Source: Erwinia amylovora
GTDB lineage: Bacteria; Pseudomonadota; Gammaproteobacteria; Enterobacterales; Enterobacteriaceae
Direction of reading: 5' to 3'
NCBI RefSeq assembly: GCF_017161565.1
Contig: NZ_CP066796.1
Span: 1,054,001 to 1,118,000, forward strand
Length of the DNA stretch: 64,000 nt
Positions 19,880 through 30,273 of the stretch are shown piece by piece. Positions within the stretch are counted from its first letter, which is position 1, and each line of letters starts with the position of its first letter. Below the pieces are notes generated by a model. That model did not search any database. It was not told where the DNA came from and was given only the letters and a program-made list of their open reading frames with translations. Both the position numbers and the translations under genes were made by a program.

Positions 19880-19898
19880 TCAACATCCGCCCAGGTTT

Positions 19899-20594
19899 TT
19901 AGACCAGCCCGGTTTTGCGCTTCAACTCCAGCGTCACCGCAGCAGGGTTTTGCTGATATTCACTCAAACCGCGGGCGCGCAGATGGCAGGCGGCACAATC
20001 GCCACAGCCGTCCCCGATGATGCCGTTATAGCAGGTTAGTGTCTGATGGCGTATCAGCGGCAGCTGGTGCCAGTAGTCGGCCAGTGCCCATGTTTCCGCT
20101 TTATTCAGCCACATTAGCGGAGTTTCAATGCGCAGCTCACGAGCCATACCCAGATTAATCGCCTGGTTCAGCGCGTTGACAAATTCATTGCGGCAGTCAG
20201 GGTAACCAGAGAAGTCAGTTTCACAGGCACCGGTAACGATCGCCTGTGCTTCAATCTGATAAGCATAGATTGAGGCGAAGGTAAAAAATACGAGGTTGCG
20301 ACCGGGGACGAAGGTGCTGGGCAGGCCACTGGCTGCGGGATTGTAAGCCGGAACCGGAATGTTATCACGCGTCAGGCTGCTGACGGCCAGTTCGTTTAGC
20401 ATGGTGACATCGAGCACTTTGTGCGCCCGAACACCCAGCAACGTTGACAGCTGTCGGGCAACATCGATTTCAGCGCGGTGGCGCTGGCCATAGTCAAAGG
20501 TGACGCAGTGCACCTCGTCATACTGTTGTAAAGCCTGAATCAAACAGGTAGTTGAGTCCTGTCCACCGCTGAATACAACCACTGCACGCTTCAT
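19899..20594 (-). CDS. queC: 7-cyano-7-deazaguanine synthase QueC
   Basis: QueC converts 7-carboxy-7-deazaguanine to preQ0 with ATP and ammonia, the step before preQ1 in queuosine biosynthesis. The 231 residues equal E. coli QueC. The PP-loop is [12 protein letters not shown] (residues 5-16) and the zinc-binding Cys cluster is near the C-terminus ([22 protein letters not shown]). It ends 19 bases from fadM, convergently. The ybaE gene that lies between fadM and queC in E. coli is absent. Confidence 0.97.
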   Translation of the reverse strand: MKRAVVVFSGGQDSTTCLIQALQQYDEVHCVTFDYGQRHRAEIDVARQLSTLLGVRAHKVLDVTMLNELAVSSLTRDNIPVPAYNPAASGLPSTFVPGRNLVFFTFASIYAYQIEAQAIVTGACETDFSGYPDCRNEFVNALNQAINLGMARELRIETPLMWLNKAETWALADYWHQLPLIRHQTLTCYNGIIGDGCGDCAACHLRARGLSEYQQNPAAVTLELKRKTGLV

Positions 20595-20675
20595 ATTTCA
20601 TCTCCCCGATTATCTTCCGGGGGCTATGGTAATGCCTGGCGGCAAATAAAGGTATCCCCGGGTCTTCGATAATGC

Positions 20676-21602
20676 TTAACGTTCAAGGACCCGTTGCGCT
20701 TTGGCCGCAGCAGATTGGCGTGTTCCACGATACAGTGTCAGCATAATTCCCAGCAGGAACGGCAATAACAGCATCAGTGACTGGTGGCTGATGCTGACGC
20801 CGTTCAATTTGCTTTCGAGCGCCACGGCAATCAGCGGGAACACCAGAAATACCAGCGATGCCTGGAAGGGCCTGGCCGCCTGCTGCAGAGCAAAGTAGGC
20901 CAGAATGCCGCCCACTCCAGCGACTACGCCAAGATAAACTATCGCCAGCAGCGCCTGTGGCGTAAAAGCCTGGTAATCGGGTGTTTCACTCAGCCCGGCT
21001 AATGTCAAAATTATCCCGGCGCCCATGCAGGGTAGGGCGTTGTAGCTCAGTACAGAGATACCCGCACAGCGTTTTTTACACTGTACGTACATCACCGCAT
21101 GGATCAGCACCGCCGCGACCAGTGCCAGAATTCCCTGCAGCTGGCTTTCTGCGCTGGACTGCGTTTCATGCCACAGTATGGTGCCCAGTGCGCCGGTACT
21201 GATGCCAAGGCCAAGCAGCTGTTGCAGCGTTGTTTTTTCCTGTAAAAAAAACAGTGATGCCGCGAGAACGGCCGCCGGCATTGTGGCAAAGATAATGGCG
21301 GCCAGGCTGGAGGAGGTATAGCGTTCGCCGTAAATCATCAGGGTGAACGGGATTGCAAAATAGAAAAGCGTTACGCACAGCTGGAAGCCGCGTTGACCAG
21401 CGGGGAATAGCAATGGGGCTTTTTGATAACGCGCCAACAATAAAAGCAGCGGTGCGGCGCAAAGAAAGCGTAGCCCGGTAGCGGAAATCGGCGGTACGCT
21501 GGCCACGGCAATTTTCATCGCCATCCAGGTGGTTCCCCAGGTCAGAGAGACGGCAATAAATAGTCCAGTTATCATAAGTTTACGGAAAATTTTGGTGTTC
21601 AT
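20676..21602 (-). CDS. DMT superfamily (EamA) exporter
   Basis: A 308-residue inner-membrane protein with about ten hydrophobic segments and two EamA repeats (SLTWGTTWMAMKIAVASVPP at the start of repeat 1; VYLGVVAGVGGILAYFALQQ in repeat 2). EamA proteins export amino acids and metabolites; the substrate is not evident. It is divergent from the decR-type regulator, 106 bases away, so regulation by it is plausible. DecR senses cysteine in E. coli, which makes a cysteine-type substrate worth testing. ATG 21602 is preferred; ATG 21611 and an open frame to 21686 are also possible, but the latter would cover the divergent promoter. This gene replaces cof of the E. coli order. Confidence 0.82.
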   Translation of the reverse strand: MNTKIFRKLMITGLFIAVSLTWGTTWMAMKIAVASVPPISATGLRFLCAAPLLLLLARYQKAPLLFPAGQRGFQLCVTLFYFAIPFTLMIYGERYTSSSLAAIIFATMPAAVLAASLFFLQEKTTLQQLLGLGISTGALGTILWHETQSSAESQLQGILALVAAVLIHAVMYVQCKKRCAGISVLSYNALPCMGAGIILTLAGLSETPDYQAFTPQALLAIVYLGVVAGVGGILAYFALQQAARPFQASLVFLVFPLIAVALESKLNGVSISHQSLMLLLPFLLGIMLTLYRGTRQSAAAKAQRVLER

Positions 21603-21708
21603 CCCGGTCATCGCTGAATTCAAAAAAAATGAGAGCAGCAGATTAACGCAATGCCAGGAGAAAATGTTGCTATAATATTGCTGCATTTACCCAACCAGGG
21701 AGAAAATT

Positions 21709-22182
21709 TTGCTACCAACAGCGCTGGATAAAAAAGACCGTATGCTTTTGAACCTGCTTCAACAGGATTGTACCCTGTCACTTCAGATACTGGCGGATGC
21801 CGTAAACCTGACAACAACACCATGTTGGAAGCGTTTGAAAAGGCTTGAGGATGAGGGCTATATTCGCGCCCGGGTGGCGCTGTTGAATGGTGAAAAGCTC
21901 GGTCTGGATCTCACTGCCTTTGTGTTAATCAAAACACATCAACACAGCAGTGACTGGTACAATCAATTTGTCACTGTGGTACAGGCGATGCCGGAAGTGA
22001 TGGGTTTTTACCGCATGGCGGGAGAATATGATTACCTGTTGCGGGTACAGGTCACCGATATGAAAAGCTACGATGGCTTCTATAAAAAGCTGGTAAACAG
22101 CATTCCCGGCTTGCTTGATGTGACCTCTGGTTTTGCCATGGAAGAAATAAAATGCACTACCGCTTTACCGGTTGCCCCCTGA
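21709..22182 (+). CDS. decR: Lrp/AsnC family regulator DecR (YbaO)
   Basis: DecR is an Lrp-type regulator that in E. coli activates the cysteine detoxification operon cyuPA. The 157-residue protein has an N-terminal winged HTH ([36 protein letters not shown]) and a RAM domain ([22 protein letters not shown]). The start is a TTG at 21709 with AGGGAG six bases before it; the next ATG would remove the first helix. It diverges from the DMT exporter and precedes mdlAB, as in E. coli. Confidence 0.92.
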   Translation: MLPTALDKKDRMLLNLLQQDCTLSLQILADAVNLTTTPCWKRLKRLEDEGYIRARVALLNGEKLGLDLTAFVLIKTHQHSSDWYNQFVTVVQAMPEVMGFYRMAGEYDYLLRVQVTDMKSYDGFYKKLVNSIPGLLDVTSGFAMEEIKCTTALPVAP

Positions 22183-22227
22183 CAGGGACTGCCGTTAACT
22201 TATCCAGCCAATATTCAGGATGTTCCA

Positions 22228-23997
22228 GTGCGACTTTTTAGCCAACTGAGCTGGTTTTTCTTGCGAGAATGGCGCCGATATCTCGGTGCGGTGCTACTGC
22301 TGGTCGTCACTGCTGTACTTCAGCTATTGCCACCTTATGTTGTAGGCAAAATCGTTGACGGCGTTAGCCATGAGGCCATGAGCACCGGGCAGCTGATGAT
22401 GTGGATTGGTGCGATGATCATCACCGCGATAATCGTCTATCTGCTGCGCTATGTCTGGCGCATACTGTTATTTGGTGCCTCTTACCATCTGGCGGTTGAA
22501 CTGCGCGAAGATTTTTACCGTCAGCTAAGCCGTCAGCATCCTGAATTTTATTTGCGCCACCGCACTGGCGATCTGATTGCGCGGGCCACCAATGATGTTG
22601 ACCGGGTCGTCTTCGCCGCCGGAGAGGGCGTTTTGACACTGGTGGATTCTCTGGTGATGGGCATAGTGGTACTGGTGGTGATGAGCAGCCAAATCAGCTG
22701 GCAGCTCACCCTGTTGGCCCTGCTGCCGATGCCGATCATGGCAATGGTGACCAAACATTATGGTAACCAGTTACATCATCGTTTTAAAAGCGCACAGGCC
22801 GCGTTCTCATCACTCAATGACCAAACCCAGGAAAGTTTGAGCAGTATCCGGATGATCAAGGCATTTGGTTTAGAGGACCATCAGTCGGGTCAGTTCGCTG
22901 CCATTGCTCAGGATACCGGGGAAAAAAACCTGCGCGTGGCGCGCATTGATGCACGATTCGACCCCACTATCTATATCGCCATTGCCCTGTCAAACCTGTT
23001 GGCTATTGGTGGGGGAAGTTGGATGGTTTGGCATGGCTCGATGACGCTTGGGCAGCTAACCAGTTTTGTTATGTATCTCGGTTTGATGATTTGGCCAATG
23101 CTGGCGCTGGCATGGATGCTGAATATAGTCGAACGCGGCAGCGCTGCCTGGAGCCGTATCCGCTCACTGTTGTCCGAAGCGCCGGTGGTCGCCGATGGTA
23201 AAAAGTCGCTGCCGGAAGGGCGAGGGGTGCTGCAAATTGCCATTCGGCAGTTTAGTTATCCTGGTGTGCAGCAGCCTGCGCTTCGTAACCTCAATGTGAA
23301 TATTAAACCCGGGCAAATGCTGGGGCTGTGTGGCCCCACCGGATCGGGGAAAAGTACTTTACTCAGTCTGATCCAGCGCCATTTTGATATTGAACAAGGG
23401 GATATTCGTTATCATGCCATCCCACTGCCGCAGTTGCGTCTTGACGCCTGGCGCAGCAGGTTAGCGGTGGTAAGCCAAACCCCGTTCCTGTTCTCTGACA
23501 GCGTGGCAAACAATATTGCTTTAGGTCGTCCTGCTGCCACGCAGAGCGAGATTGAGTATGCGGCGCAACTGGCTAACGTGCACGAAGATATACTGCGCTT
23601 GCCACAGGGCTACCAGACGGAAGTCGGTGAACGCGGGGTAATGCTTTCCGGCGGGCAAAAACAGCGTATTTCCATCGCGCGTGCGCTGCTGCTGAATACA
23701 GAAATTCTGCTGCTGGATGATGCCCTTTCTGCGGTGGACGGTCGTACTGAACAGCACATTTTACACAATTTGCGGCGCTGGGGAGAAGGACGCACGGTGA
23801 TTATCAGCGCTCATCGTCTTTCGGCATTGTCCGAAGCCAGTGAAATTCTGGTATTGCAGCATGGTGCAGCAGTCCAGCGCGGTGACCATGAACAGCTGCT
23901 TGCCACTGAAGGCTGGTATGGTGAAATGTATCGCTATCAGCAGCTGGAAGCGGCGTTAGATGAAGATAACATCGTACAGGGAGTGCCACATGGCTAA
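22228..23997 (+). CDS. mdlA: ABC exporter half-transporter MdlA
   Basis: MdlA is a fused membrane-ATPase half-transporter that pairs with MdlB; the substrate is unknown although the family is called multidrug-like. The 589 residues contain six membrane segments (about 15-310) and a nucleotide-binding domain with Walker [10 protein letters not shown] (about 371-379), signature LSGGQKQ and Walker [13 protein letters not shown]. The start is GTG ([20 protein letters not shown]), as E. coli MdlA begins MRLFAQLSW. It overlaps mdlB by 8 bases. Confidence 0.95.
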   Translation: MRLFSQLSWFFLREWRRYLGAVLLLVVTAVLQLLPPYVVGKIVDGVSHEAMSTGQLMMWIGAMIITAIIVYLLRYVWRILLFGASYHLAVELREDFYRQLSRQHPEFYLRHRTGDLIARATNDVDRVVFAAGEGVLTLVDSLVMGIVVLVVMSSQISWQLTLLALLPMPIMAMVTKHYGNQLHHRFKSAQAAFSSLNDQTQESLSSIRMIKAFGLEDHQSGQFAAIAQDTGEKNLRVARIDARFDPTIYIAIALSNLLAIGGGSWMVWHGSMTLGQLTSFVMYLGLMIWPMLALAWMLNIVERGSAAWSRIRSLLSEAPVVADGKKSLPEGRGVLQIAIRQFSYPGVQQPALRNLNVNIKPGQMLGLCGPTGSGKSTLLSLIQRHFDIEQGDIRYHAIPLPQLRLDAWRSRLAVVSQTPFLFSDSVANNIALGRPAATQSEIEYAAQLANVHEDILRLPQGYQTEVGERGVMLSGGQKQRISIARALLLNTEILLLDDALSAVDGRTEQHILHNLRRWGEGRTVIISAHRLSALSEASEILVLQHGAAVQRGDHEQLLATEGWYGEMYRYQQLEAALDEDNIVQGVPHG

Positions 23998-25744
23998 TAA
24001 CACCCGGCTATGGCCGACGATCAAGCGGCTGCTTTACTACGGTGCGCCGTGGCGGAAATCACTTGGCCTGGCCGTATTGATGTTGTGGATTGCCGCAGCG
24101 GCAGAAGTGCTCGGGCCGGTGCTGATCAGCTTTTTTATCGACCAATTGGTGGCGAAACATCGTATGCCTTTGGGGCTGGCGGCTGGGCTGATAACCAGCT
24201 ACCTGTTGCTACAGCTGCTGGCCGCTATACTACATTACTGGCAGGCGCTGCGGTTTAACCAGGCCGCGGTTGGCGTGGTACAGCGTTTACGCACCGAGGT
24301 TATGGATGCCGCTTTGCGCCAACCGTTAAGCGCTTTTGACAATCAACCGGTCGGGCAAATTATCTCGCGGGTAACCAACGATACAGAAGTGGTGCGCGAT
24401 CTGTATGTCACCGTGGTAGCTACCGTGCTGCGCAGTGCTGCGCTGGTCGGTGCGATGCTGGTGGCAATGTTCAGTCTGGACTGGCGCATGGCGCTGGTGG
24501 CAGTGGCCATTTTTCCGGCAGTGCTAACTGTGATGCTGATATATCAGCGTTGCAGCACGCCTGTTGTGCGTCGGGTGCGCAGTTATCTGGCCGAAATCAA
24601 TAATGGTTTTAATGAAGTGATTAGCGGCATGAGTGTGATCCAGCAGTTTCGTCAGCAGGCCCGTTTTGGCGAACGTATGGGCGAGGCCAGCCGCTCGCAC
24701 TATCTGGCGCGCATGCAGACGTTACGCCTGGACGGCTTCCTGCTGCGGCCGCTGCTCAGCCTGTTTTCCGCGCTGATCCTCTGCGGGCTGATGATGCTTT
24801 ATGGTTTTTCATCTGCAGGAACCATTGAAGTCGGCGTGCTTTACGCCTTTATCAGCTATCTTGGCCGGCTCAACGAGCCTCTGATTGAACTGACCACCCA
24901 ACAATCGATGCTGCAACAGGCGGTGGTGGCAGGTGAGCGAATTTTCGAGCTGATGGATGCGCCCCACCAGCCTTATGGTAATGATATCCAGCCGCTCAGT
25001 GGGGGCAGCATCGACATTCGCGACCTGACGTTTGCTTATCGCGGCGGTCGTCCGGTGCTGACGGATATCAATTTGTCGGTGCCGCCGCGGCATTTCGTTG
25101 CGCTGGTAGGGCACACCGGCAGCGGTAAAAGCACGCTTGCCAGCCTGCTGATGGGCTACTACCCGTTGAGCGACGGTGAAATCCTGCTTGATAACAGACC
25201 GCTTTCCTCACTCAGCCATGCCGCACTACGCAACAGCGTGGCAATGGTTCAGCAGGACCCGGTGGTACTGGCTGATACGTTTTTCGCCAATATCACTTTA
25301 GGAAGAGAGATCAGAGAGGATGTGGTTTGGGATGTGCTGGAGACGGTGCAGCTGGCGGCGCTTGCGCGCTCCATGCCTGAGGGTATTCATACCCGATTGG
25401 GGGAGCAGGGTAACTCTCTTTCAGTTGGACAGAAGCAGCTGTTAGCACTGGCCCGAGTGCTGATCTCGACGCCTAAAATACTTATCCTCGATGAAGCTAC
25501 GGCGAATATCGACTCCGGTACCGAGCAAACGGTCCAGCAAGCGCTGCGTGCGGTTCGTCAGCGCACTACGCTGGTCGTCATCGCCCATCGACTATCGACG
25601 ATCACCGAAGCGGATACCATCCTGGTGCTGCATCGCGGACAGGTGGTTGAACGCGGCAATCATCAGCAGCTTTTGGCAGCCCGCGGACGCTACTGGCAGA
25701 TGTATCGGTTGCAGCTGGCAGGCGTGCAGCTTGCGGTGTCATAA
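23990..25744 (+). CDS. mdlB: ABC exporter half-transporter MdlB
   Basis: MdlB is the partner of MdlA. The 584-residue protein has a six-segment membrane domain, then an ATPase domain with Walker [10 protein letters not shown], signature LSVGQKQ and Walker [13 protein letters not shown]. The signature has Val in place of the second Gly, as in E. coli MdlB. The start at 23990 ([15 protein letters not shown]) overlaps the mdlA stop; ten additional upstream codons lie inside mdlA and are not conserved. Confidence 0.95.
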   Translation: MANNTRLWPTIKRLLYYGAPWRKSLGLAVLMLWIAAAAEVLGPVLISFFIDQLVAKHRMPLGLAAGLITSYLLLQLLAAILHYWQALRFNQAAVGVVQRLRTEVMDAALRQPLSAFDNQPVGQIISRVTNDTEVVRDLYVTVVATVLRSAALVGAMLVAMFSLDWRMALVAVAIFPAVLTVMLIYQRCSTPVVRRVRSYLAEINNGFNEVISGMSVIQQFRQQARFGERMGEASRSHYLARMQTLRLDGFLLRPLLSLFSALILCGLMMLYGFSSAGTIEVGVLYAFISYLGRLNEPLIELTTQQSMLQQAVVAGERIFELMDAPHQPYGNDIQPLSGGSIDIRDLTFAYRGGRPVLTDINLSVPPRHFVALVGHTGSGKSTLASLLMGYYPLSDGEILLDNRPLSSLSHAALRNSVAMVQQDPVVLADTFFANITLGREIREDVVWDVLETVQLAALARSMPEGIHTRLGEQGNSLSVGQKQLLALARVLISTPKILILDEATANIDSGTEQTVQQALRAVRQRTTLVVIAHRLSTITEADTILVLHRGQVVERGNHQQLLAARGRYWQMYRLQLAGVQLAVS

Positions 25745-25770
25745 GAGTCCGGCAGTAATAATTACGCTGC

Positions 25771-25849
25771 TGCACCAAATTCAGGCGAGAAAACCGCCGT
25801 CGGTAGAAGGAATGCATCATTTTAGTGCGCTATGAACTATTTTGGTGCA
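25771..25849 (+). promoter_or_regulatory. NtrC half-sites upstream of glnK
   Basis: TGCACCA at 25771-25777 and TGGTGCA at 25843-25849 are the two halves of the NtrC box, each standing alone here with a poorly matching partner. They lie 105-185 bases before the sigma54 promoter, the normal place for NtrC enhancers. Tentative. Confidence 0.4.
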
Positions 25850-25955
25850 TTTCTCTTGCCCCTTTCACCCATTCCTCATTTTCGTCCAAATGCAGTCTTA
25901 GCCAGTTTTCAGCCCGACATTGACTGATTACATGAAATCTTCATTTTATTAAATA

Positions 25956-25971
25956 TGGCACAGCCTTTGCT
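25956..25971 (+). promoter_or_regulatory. Sigma54 promoter of glnK-amtB
   Basis: TGGCAC at 25956-25961 and TTGCT at 25967-25971, with the invariant GG and GC spaced as in -24/-12 promoters. The glnK ATG is 51 bases downstream. This fits NtrC control under nitrogen limitation. Confidence 0.85.
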
Positions 25972-26021
25972 TAATAAATGTATGTTGCTGACACAGCCAT
26001 ATTTTAACCCTGGGGGATCGT

Positions 26022-26360
26022 ATGAAGCTGGTTACCGTGGTAATCAAACCGTTCAAGCTGGAAGACGTGCGCGAAGCGCTGTCGTCTATCGGCATTCAGG
26101 GACTCACCGTCACTGAAGTCAAAGGCTTTGGCCGTCAGAAAGGGCATGCGGAGCTGTATCGCGGTGCCGAATACAGCGTGAACTTCCTGCCAAAAGTAAA
26201 AATTGATATCGCTATTGCGGACGACCAGCTTGATGAGGTTGTGGATGTTATCAGCAAGGCGGCCTACACCGGAAAAATAGGTGACGGGAAGATTTTCGTT
26301 GCAGAACTGCAGCGCATCATCCGTATCCGTACCGGTGAAACTGACGAAGCCGCACTGTAA
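26022..26360 (+). CDS. glnK: Nitrogen regulatory protein P-II 2 (GlnK)
   Basis: GlnK is a trimeric PII signal protein that binds ATP/ADP and 2-oxoglutarate and blocks AmtB when nitrogen is plentiful. The 112 residues are the PII length. The uridylylation site Tyr51 is present in RGAEYSVNFLPK on the T-loop, and the C-loop reads TGKIGDGKIFV. It has a sigma54-type promoter and forms an operon with amtB 32 bases downstream. Confidence 0.97.
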   Translation: MKLVTVVIKPFKLEDVREALSSIGIQGLTVTEVKGFGRQKGHAELYRGAEYSVNFLPKVKIDIAIADDQLDEVVDVISKAAYTGKIGDGKIFVAELQRIIRIRTGETDEAAL

Positions 26361-26392
26361 TCCGGGGCTAAGAATAGATGGAATGGGATAAA

Positions 26393-27679
26393 ATGAAAAA
26401 AATTGCTAACTTCTGCCTCGCCGGGGCCACCTTTTTACCGTCGCTGGCTATGGCTGCCGCACCCGCAGTCGCCGACAAAGCGGATAACGCCTTTATGATG
26501 ATCTGTACTGCTCTGGTACTGTTCATGACTATTCCTGGCATTGCACTTTTTTATGGCGGTCTGATCCGTGCCAAGAACGTGCTGTCAATGCTGACTCAGG
26601 TTGCCATGACTTTTGCGTTGGTGTGCGTATTGTGGATGGTCTACGGTTATTCTCTGGCCTTCAGCGAGGGCAACGCATTCTTTGGTAGCTTTAACTGGGC
26701 GATGCTAAAAAATATCGCACCTGGGGCGCTGATGGGGTCTTTCTATCAGTATATTCATATCGCTTTCCAGGCGTCCTTTGCCTGTATCACCGTCGGTTTG
26801 ATTGTCGGCGCTGTAGCTGAGCGGATCCGTTTCTCTGCGGTGCTGATCTTCGTGGTTATCTGGTTGACCTTTGCCTACCTGCCCATTGCCCATATGGTGT
26901 GGGCCGGCGGTTTCCTCGCTCAGGATGGCGCGCTGGATTTTGCCGGGGGGACTGTGGTTCATATCAACGCCGCCGTTGCCGGTTTGGTCGGGGCTTATCT
27001 GGTGGGTAAACGTGCCGGCTTCGGCAAAGAAGCCTTTAAACCGCATAATCTGCCGATGGTCTTTACCGGAACGGCAATCCTTTACTTTGGCTGGTTTGGC
27101 TTTAACGCCGGCTCCGCCAGCGCGGCTAATGAAATTGCCGCTCTTGCTTTCCTCAACACGGTTATCGCGACCGCTGGTGCGATGCTAAGCTGGACCTTCG
27201 GCGAGTGGGCGCTGCGCGGTAAGCCATCACTGCTGGGCGTCAGTTCCGGTGCTATCGCTGGCCTGGTTGCCATTACTCCTGCATGTGGATACGTCGGGGT
27301 TGGTGGCGCGTTAATTATTGGTGTGATCGGCGGGCTGGCTGGCCTGTGGGGGGTAACCATCTTGAAAAAATGGCTGCGTGTTGATGACCCCTGTGATGTG
27401 TTCGGCGTGCACGGCGTGTGCGGCATCGTTGGTTGCATCCTGACCGGTGTCTTCGCGTCGTCTTCACTGGGCGGAACGGGCTATGCCGAAGGTGTGACCA
27501 TGAGCCATCAGGTCTGGGTACAACTGTTCAGCGTTGGGCTGACTATCGTCTGGACTGCGGTGGTGGCTTTCGTCGGCTTCAAAGTGGCGGATATAGTCGT
27601 CGGACTGCGTGTTCCGGAAGAGCAGGAACGCGAAGGTTTGGATGTCAACAGCCACGGCGAGAATGCTTATAACAATTAG
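26393..27679 (+). CDS. amtB: Ammonium channel AmtB
   Basis: AmtB is a trimeric inner-membrane ammonium channel with 11 membrane helices and a cleaved signal peptide. From the ATG at 26393 the protein has 428 residues, equal to E. coli; an ATG five codons upstream is less conserved. The signal is likely cleaved after PSLAMA, giving mature APAVADKADNAF. The twin His of the pore are in TVVHINAA and FGVHGVCG. The tail VPEEQEREGLDVNSHGENAYNN is the GlnK-contact end. A strong terminator follows. Confidence 0.96.
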   Translation: MKKIANFCLAGATFLPSLAMAAAPAVADKADNAFMMICTALVLFMTIPGIALFYGGLIRAKNVLSMLTQVAMTFALVCVLWMVYGYSLAFSEGNAFFGSFNWAMLKNIAPGALMGSFYQYIHIAFQASFACITVGLIVGAVAERIRFSAVLIFVVIWLTFAYLPIAHMVWAGGFLAQDGALDFAGGTVVHINAAVAGLVGAYLVGKRAGFGKEAFKPHNLPMVFTGTAILYFGWFGFNAGSASAANEIAALAFLNTVIATAGAMLSWTFGEWALRGKPSLLGVSSGAIAGLVAITPACGYVGVGGALIIGVIGGLAGLWGVTILKKWLRVDDPCDVFGVHGVCGIVGCILTGVFASSSLGGTGYAEGVTMSHQVWVQLFSVGLTIVWTAVVAFVGFKVADIVVGLRVPEEQEREGLDVNSHGENAYNN

Positions 27680-27710
27680 TCTTTGGCATGAAAAGCGAAA
27701 GTCACCGATC

Positions 27711-27739
27711 AAGCGGGCCATTCAAGGCCCGCTTTTTTT
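27711..27739 (+). terminator. glnK-amtB terminator
   Basis: AAGCGGGCC (27711-27719) pairs with GGCCCGCTT (27726-27734), followed by TTTTT. Confidence 0.92.
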
Positions 27740-27753
27740 ATGCGACCATGGCA

Positions 27754-28614
27754 TCAAGAGTTCTGACGTATGACGCCTTCCTGGACGGTGGAAGCCACCA
27801 AACTGCCCTGCTGATTGTAGAACTCACCGTGCACAAAGCCGCGGGCGCCAGAGGCGGAAGTGCTTTCAACGCTGTAAAGCAGCCATTCATTGAGATCGAA
27901 CGAACGGTGGAACCACATCGAATGGTCGATGGTGGCAACCTGCATGCCTGGTTCAAGAAACCCCTTACCGTGTGGCTGCAGCGCTACGGGAAGGAGATTG
28001 TAATCTGAAGCATAGCCCAGCAAATATTGATGGATACGTTTGTCGGGGGGCAGGGGGCCGTTCGCGCGTATCCAGCTATAGCGCAGCGGCTTACTGACGT
28101 GGCCTTGCAACGGATTATGGAACTCAACCGGGCGGATTTCAAACGGTCTCTCGGCTAAGAACTTATTACGGGCTTTTTCGGGGATAAGCTGCACCATTTT
28201 GCGGATAATATCTGACTCGGATGGCAGTGCATCAGGCCCCGGGACCTCGGGCATCGTTTTTTGGTGCTCAAAACCACTCTCATAGCCCTGGAATGAGGCG
28301 GTCATATAAAAGATCGGCTGACCATTTTGCACTGCCTTCACCCGGCGGGCGCTAAGACTTTGCCCGTCACGCAAATTTTCCACATCATAGATAATGGTTT
28401 TCTGACTGTCGCCAGGACGCAAAAAATAGCTGTGAAATGAGTGGGTGACGCGATCCTGCGGCACCGTTTGTTTGGCGGCGTACAGCGCCTGGCCTACCAC
28501 CTGGCCGCCAAAAACCTGTCGCAGACCAAGATCTTCACTCTGTCCGCGAAACAGGCCTTCTTCCAGCTTTTCCAGATCCAGCAGGATTAACAGATTATGC
28601 AATGCCTGACTCAT
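27754..28614 (-). CDS. tesB: Acyl-CoA thioesterase II
   Basis: TesB hydrolyses medium and long-chain acyl-CoAs to free fatty acids. The 286-residue protein equals E. coli TesB and has two hotdog domains; the end of the second carries the catalytic-region motif [20 protein letters not shown], and the start of the first [21 protein letters not shown]. The ATG at 28614 is the conserved MSQALHNLL start; the open frame continues 55 codons upstream without similarity. It is convergent with amtB. Confidence 0.96.
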   Translation of the reverse strand: MSQALHNLLILLDLEKLEEGLFRGQSEDLGLRQVFGGQVVGQALYAAKQTVPQDRVTHSFHSYFLRPGDSQKTIIYDVENLRDGQSLSARRVKAVQNGQPIFYMTASFQGYESGFEHQKTMPEVPGPDALPSESDIIRKMVQLIPEKARNKFLAERPFEIRPVEFHNPLQGHVSKPLRYSWIRANGPLPPDKRIHQYLLGYASDYNLLPVALQPHGKGFLEPGMQVATIDHSMWFHRSFDLNEWLLYSVESTSASGARGFVHGEFYNQQGSLVASTVQEGVIRQNS

Positions 28615-28838
28615 ACCCGGTTCCTCAATATGTTTTATGACTGCAGTGTGCGAAATCTGACCAGATGGTCTCAACGACCGGTTGTACGACCTGTTCAAAT
28701 ACGGCCTGAATATGAAAATAGCGATATACAGGAAAAAATCAGCAACTTGTGCCAGTATTAAACTCACCAAAGTAGTCAAAATTGGCCAATCAGTGGCAAT
28801 GTTTTGCCGTAAGCACTGAGTTTAAGGAGAAATGATTA

Positions 28839-29396
28839 ATGAAAATCTGGCAAGTATTAAGTGGCGCAGCGCTGGCCGTTGCAATCTCGGGTTGTGCCGA
28901 TAAAAGCACAAATGTGCCAACTCCTACACTGGGATCTCAGGTCACCGGGCAGTCATCGACGCTGAGAATGCCTAATGTTAGCGGTACGGCATGGATCCGT
29001 CAAAAAGTCGCTCTGCCGCCCAACGCGGTACTGACGGTCACCCTTTCTGATGCCTCATTGGCTGACGCACCGTCTAAAATCCTGGCGCAGCGGGTAGTGC
29101 GCACAGAAGGGGCACAGGCACCTTTCCGCTTTACCCTGCCGTTCAATCCCGCAGACATTAAGCCAAATGCGCGCATTCTGTTAAGTGCGGCAGTGATGGT
29201 AGATGGCAAGTTGCTGTTTATTACCGATACGGTGAAGCAGGTGGTCACCAGCGGCGGCACGCGCCAGGATTTGACGCTGGTTCCGGTCCCCTCAGTCGCC
29301 ATCCCGACGCAAAGTGGAGCGGCTAACACTGTACCTTTAACGTCACCTACTCAGATTACCCCATCATCCAGCGTTCCGGCTGCGACATCGCTTTAA
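28839..29396 (+). CDS. ybaY: YbaY family lipoprotein
   Basis: YbaY is a predicted outer-membrane lipoprotein of the YscW/pilotin-like family with unknown function. The 185 residues have a signal with lipobox ISGC (Cys19), a beta-rich domain around 45-135 (VSGTAWIRQKVALPPNAVLTV, PFRFTLPFNPADIKPNARI) and a Thr/Ser/Pro-rich tail. AAGGAG-like RBS upstream. Convergent with atl, as in E. coli. Confidence 0.9.
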   Translation: MKIWQVLSGAALAVAISGCADKSTNVPTPTLGSQVTGQSSTLRMPNVSGTAWIRQKVALPPNAVLTVTLSDASLADAPSKILAQRVVRTEGAQAPFRFTLPFNPADIKPNARILLSAAVMVDGKLLFITDTVKQVVTSGGTRQDLTLVPVPSVAIPTQSGAANTVPLTSPTQITPSSSVPAATSL

Positions 29397-29401
29397 TGAC
29401 A

Positions 29402-29420
29402 GCGCCCCGCAAGGGGCGTT
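29402..29420. terminator. Hairpin between convergent ybaY and atl
   Basis: GCGCCCC and GGGGCGT pair over a GCAA tetraloop (29402-29419) just between the two convergent stop codons. There is no T tract, so it is a weak terminator candidate for both strands. Confidence 0.4.
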
Positions 29421-29736
29421 ACAAACGTTGCCAGCGGTAGCGCTGCAGACAGATTTTCCCCTCCAGAGAAACTTCTATGTTTTCGCTCAACAGCGCCAGG
29501 CGCTGCCTGACAAAAACATCCCCAGCCAACGAGATTTCCCCTTTACGATTTATTACCCGATGCCAGGGAAGTTTACTGCCTTCAGGCAATCTTTTCAGTA
29601 CCCCACCGACCTGGCGAGCAGCGCGGGGTGAACCGGCCAGCAGGGCGACGTCACCGTATGTTACCACCGAGCCATGAGGAATGGCGGCGATGATTTGCCA
29701 GATTCGTTGTTGGAAGTTGTCAGATTTCAAACTCAT
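29419..29736 (-). CDS. atl: Alkyltransferase-like protein Atl (YbaZ)
   Basis: Atl binds O6-alkylguanine in DNA and flags it for nucleotide excision repair, without removing the alkyl group. The 105-residue protein contains the alkyltransferase DNA-binding core (VTYGDVALLAGSPRAARQVGGVLKRLPEG) and PWHRV at 57-61, where Trp58 replaces the alkyl-accepting Cys of true methyltransferases (PCHR). The ATG at 29736 has GGAG upstream; 29 further open codons upstream look unrelated. Confidence 0.94.
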   Translation of the reverse strand: MSLKSDNFQQRIWQIIAAIPHGSVVTYGDVALLAGSPRAARQVGGVLKRLPEGSKLPWHRVINRKGEISLAGDVFVRQRLALLSENIEVSLEGKICLQRYRWQRL

Positions 29737-29861
29737 GATGCTCCATGGCGGGGAATAAAATTGCAAATTGAGCAAGAAAACAACGGTTATCAGGAGGTAG
29801 CTTGCAATTGGTAAGGGCATCATTGATAATGCCTGCGCTCTGATTAATCAGGGCGTTCAAT

Positions 29862-29975
29862 GGGGGCCCTGTTGGTTCTCCCGCAACGCTAATTTGTGAA
29901 CTCGGTCAGGTCCGGAAGGAAGCAGCCGTAACAGACGACGCGTGTGCCGGGATGTAGCTGGCAGGGCCCCCACCC
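29862..29975 (+). ncRNA. ffs: Signal recognition particle 4.5S RNA
   Basis: The 114-nucleotide sequence is almost the same as E. coli 4.5S RNA. The terminal stem pairs GGGGGCCCTG (29862-) with CAGGGCCCCC (-29971), and the Ffh-binding apical part GGTCAGGTCCGGAAGGAAGCAGCC is fully conserved, including the GGAA tetraloop. It scaffolds Ffh for co-translational membrane targeting. Confidence 0.97.
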
Positions 29976-30035
29976 AATTCTGCCTTAGCCAGCTCTTTGC
30001 CTTCTTTATTCTGCTTCTCAACACCTTTTACGTTT

Positions 30036-30254
30036 TTAACGGACAAACTTCCAGACAGCGACCGGTACTTTGTCGTACAGCTTATTCATGGTTAGTTCAG
30101 CAAGACGGTGATCGGCGGCTGAATAAAATACAGCCAGTTCATCATCAGATAATTCGTACTTGTTCTTTTCAATCACGCGTTCAAGTGTATCGATTGAACG
30201 ACAACGCCTGAGGCGCATCAGGTAGTCAGTTTTCGTTAGAAGTTTGTCAGTCAT
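30036..30254 (-). CDS. hha: Hemolysin expression modulator Hha
   Basis: Hha is a small charged nucleoid-associated protein that binds H-NS and strengthens silencing of horizontally acquired DNA; with TomB it also behaves as a toxin-antitoxin pair affecting biofilm. The 72 residues are nearly identical to E. coli Hha ([34 protein letters not shown]). It is 19 bases downstream of tomB. Confidence 0.97.
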   Translation of the reverse strand: MTDKLLTKTDYLMRLRRCRSIDTLERVIEKNKYELSDDELAVFYSAADHRLAELTMNKLYDKVPVAVWKFVR

Positions 30255-30273
30255 TATTAAACCGTAAAAAGAG

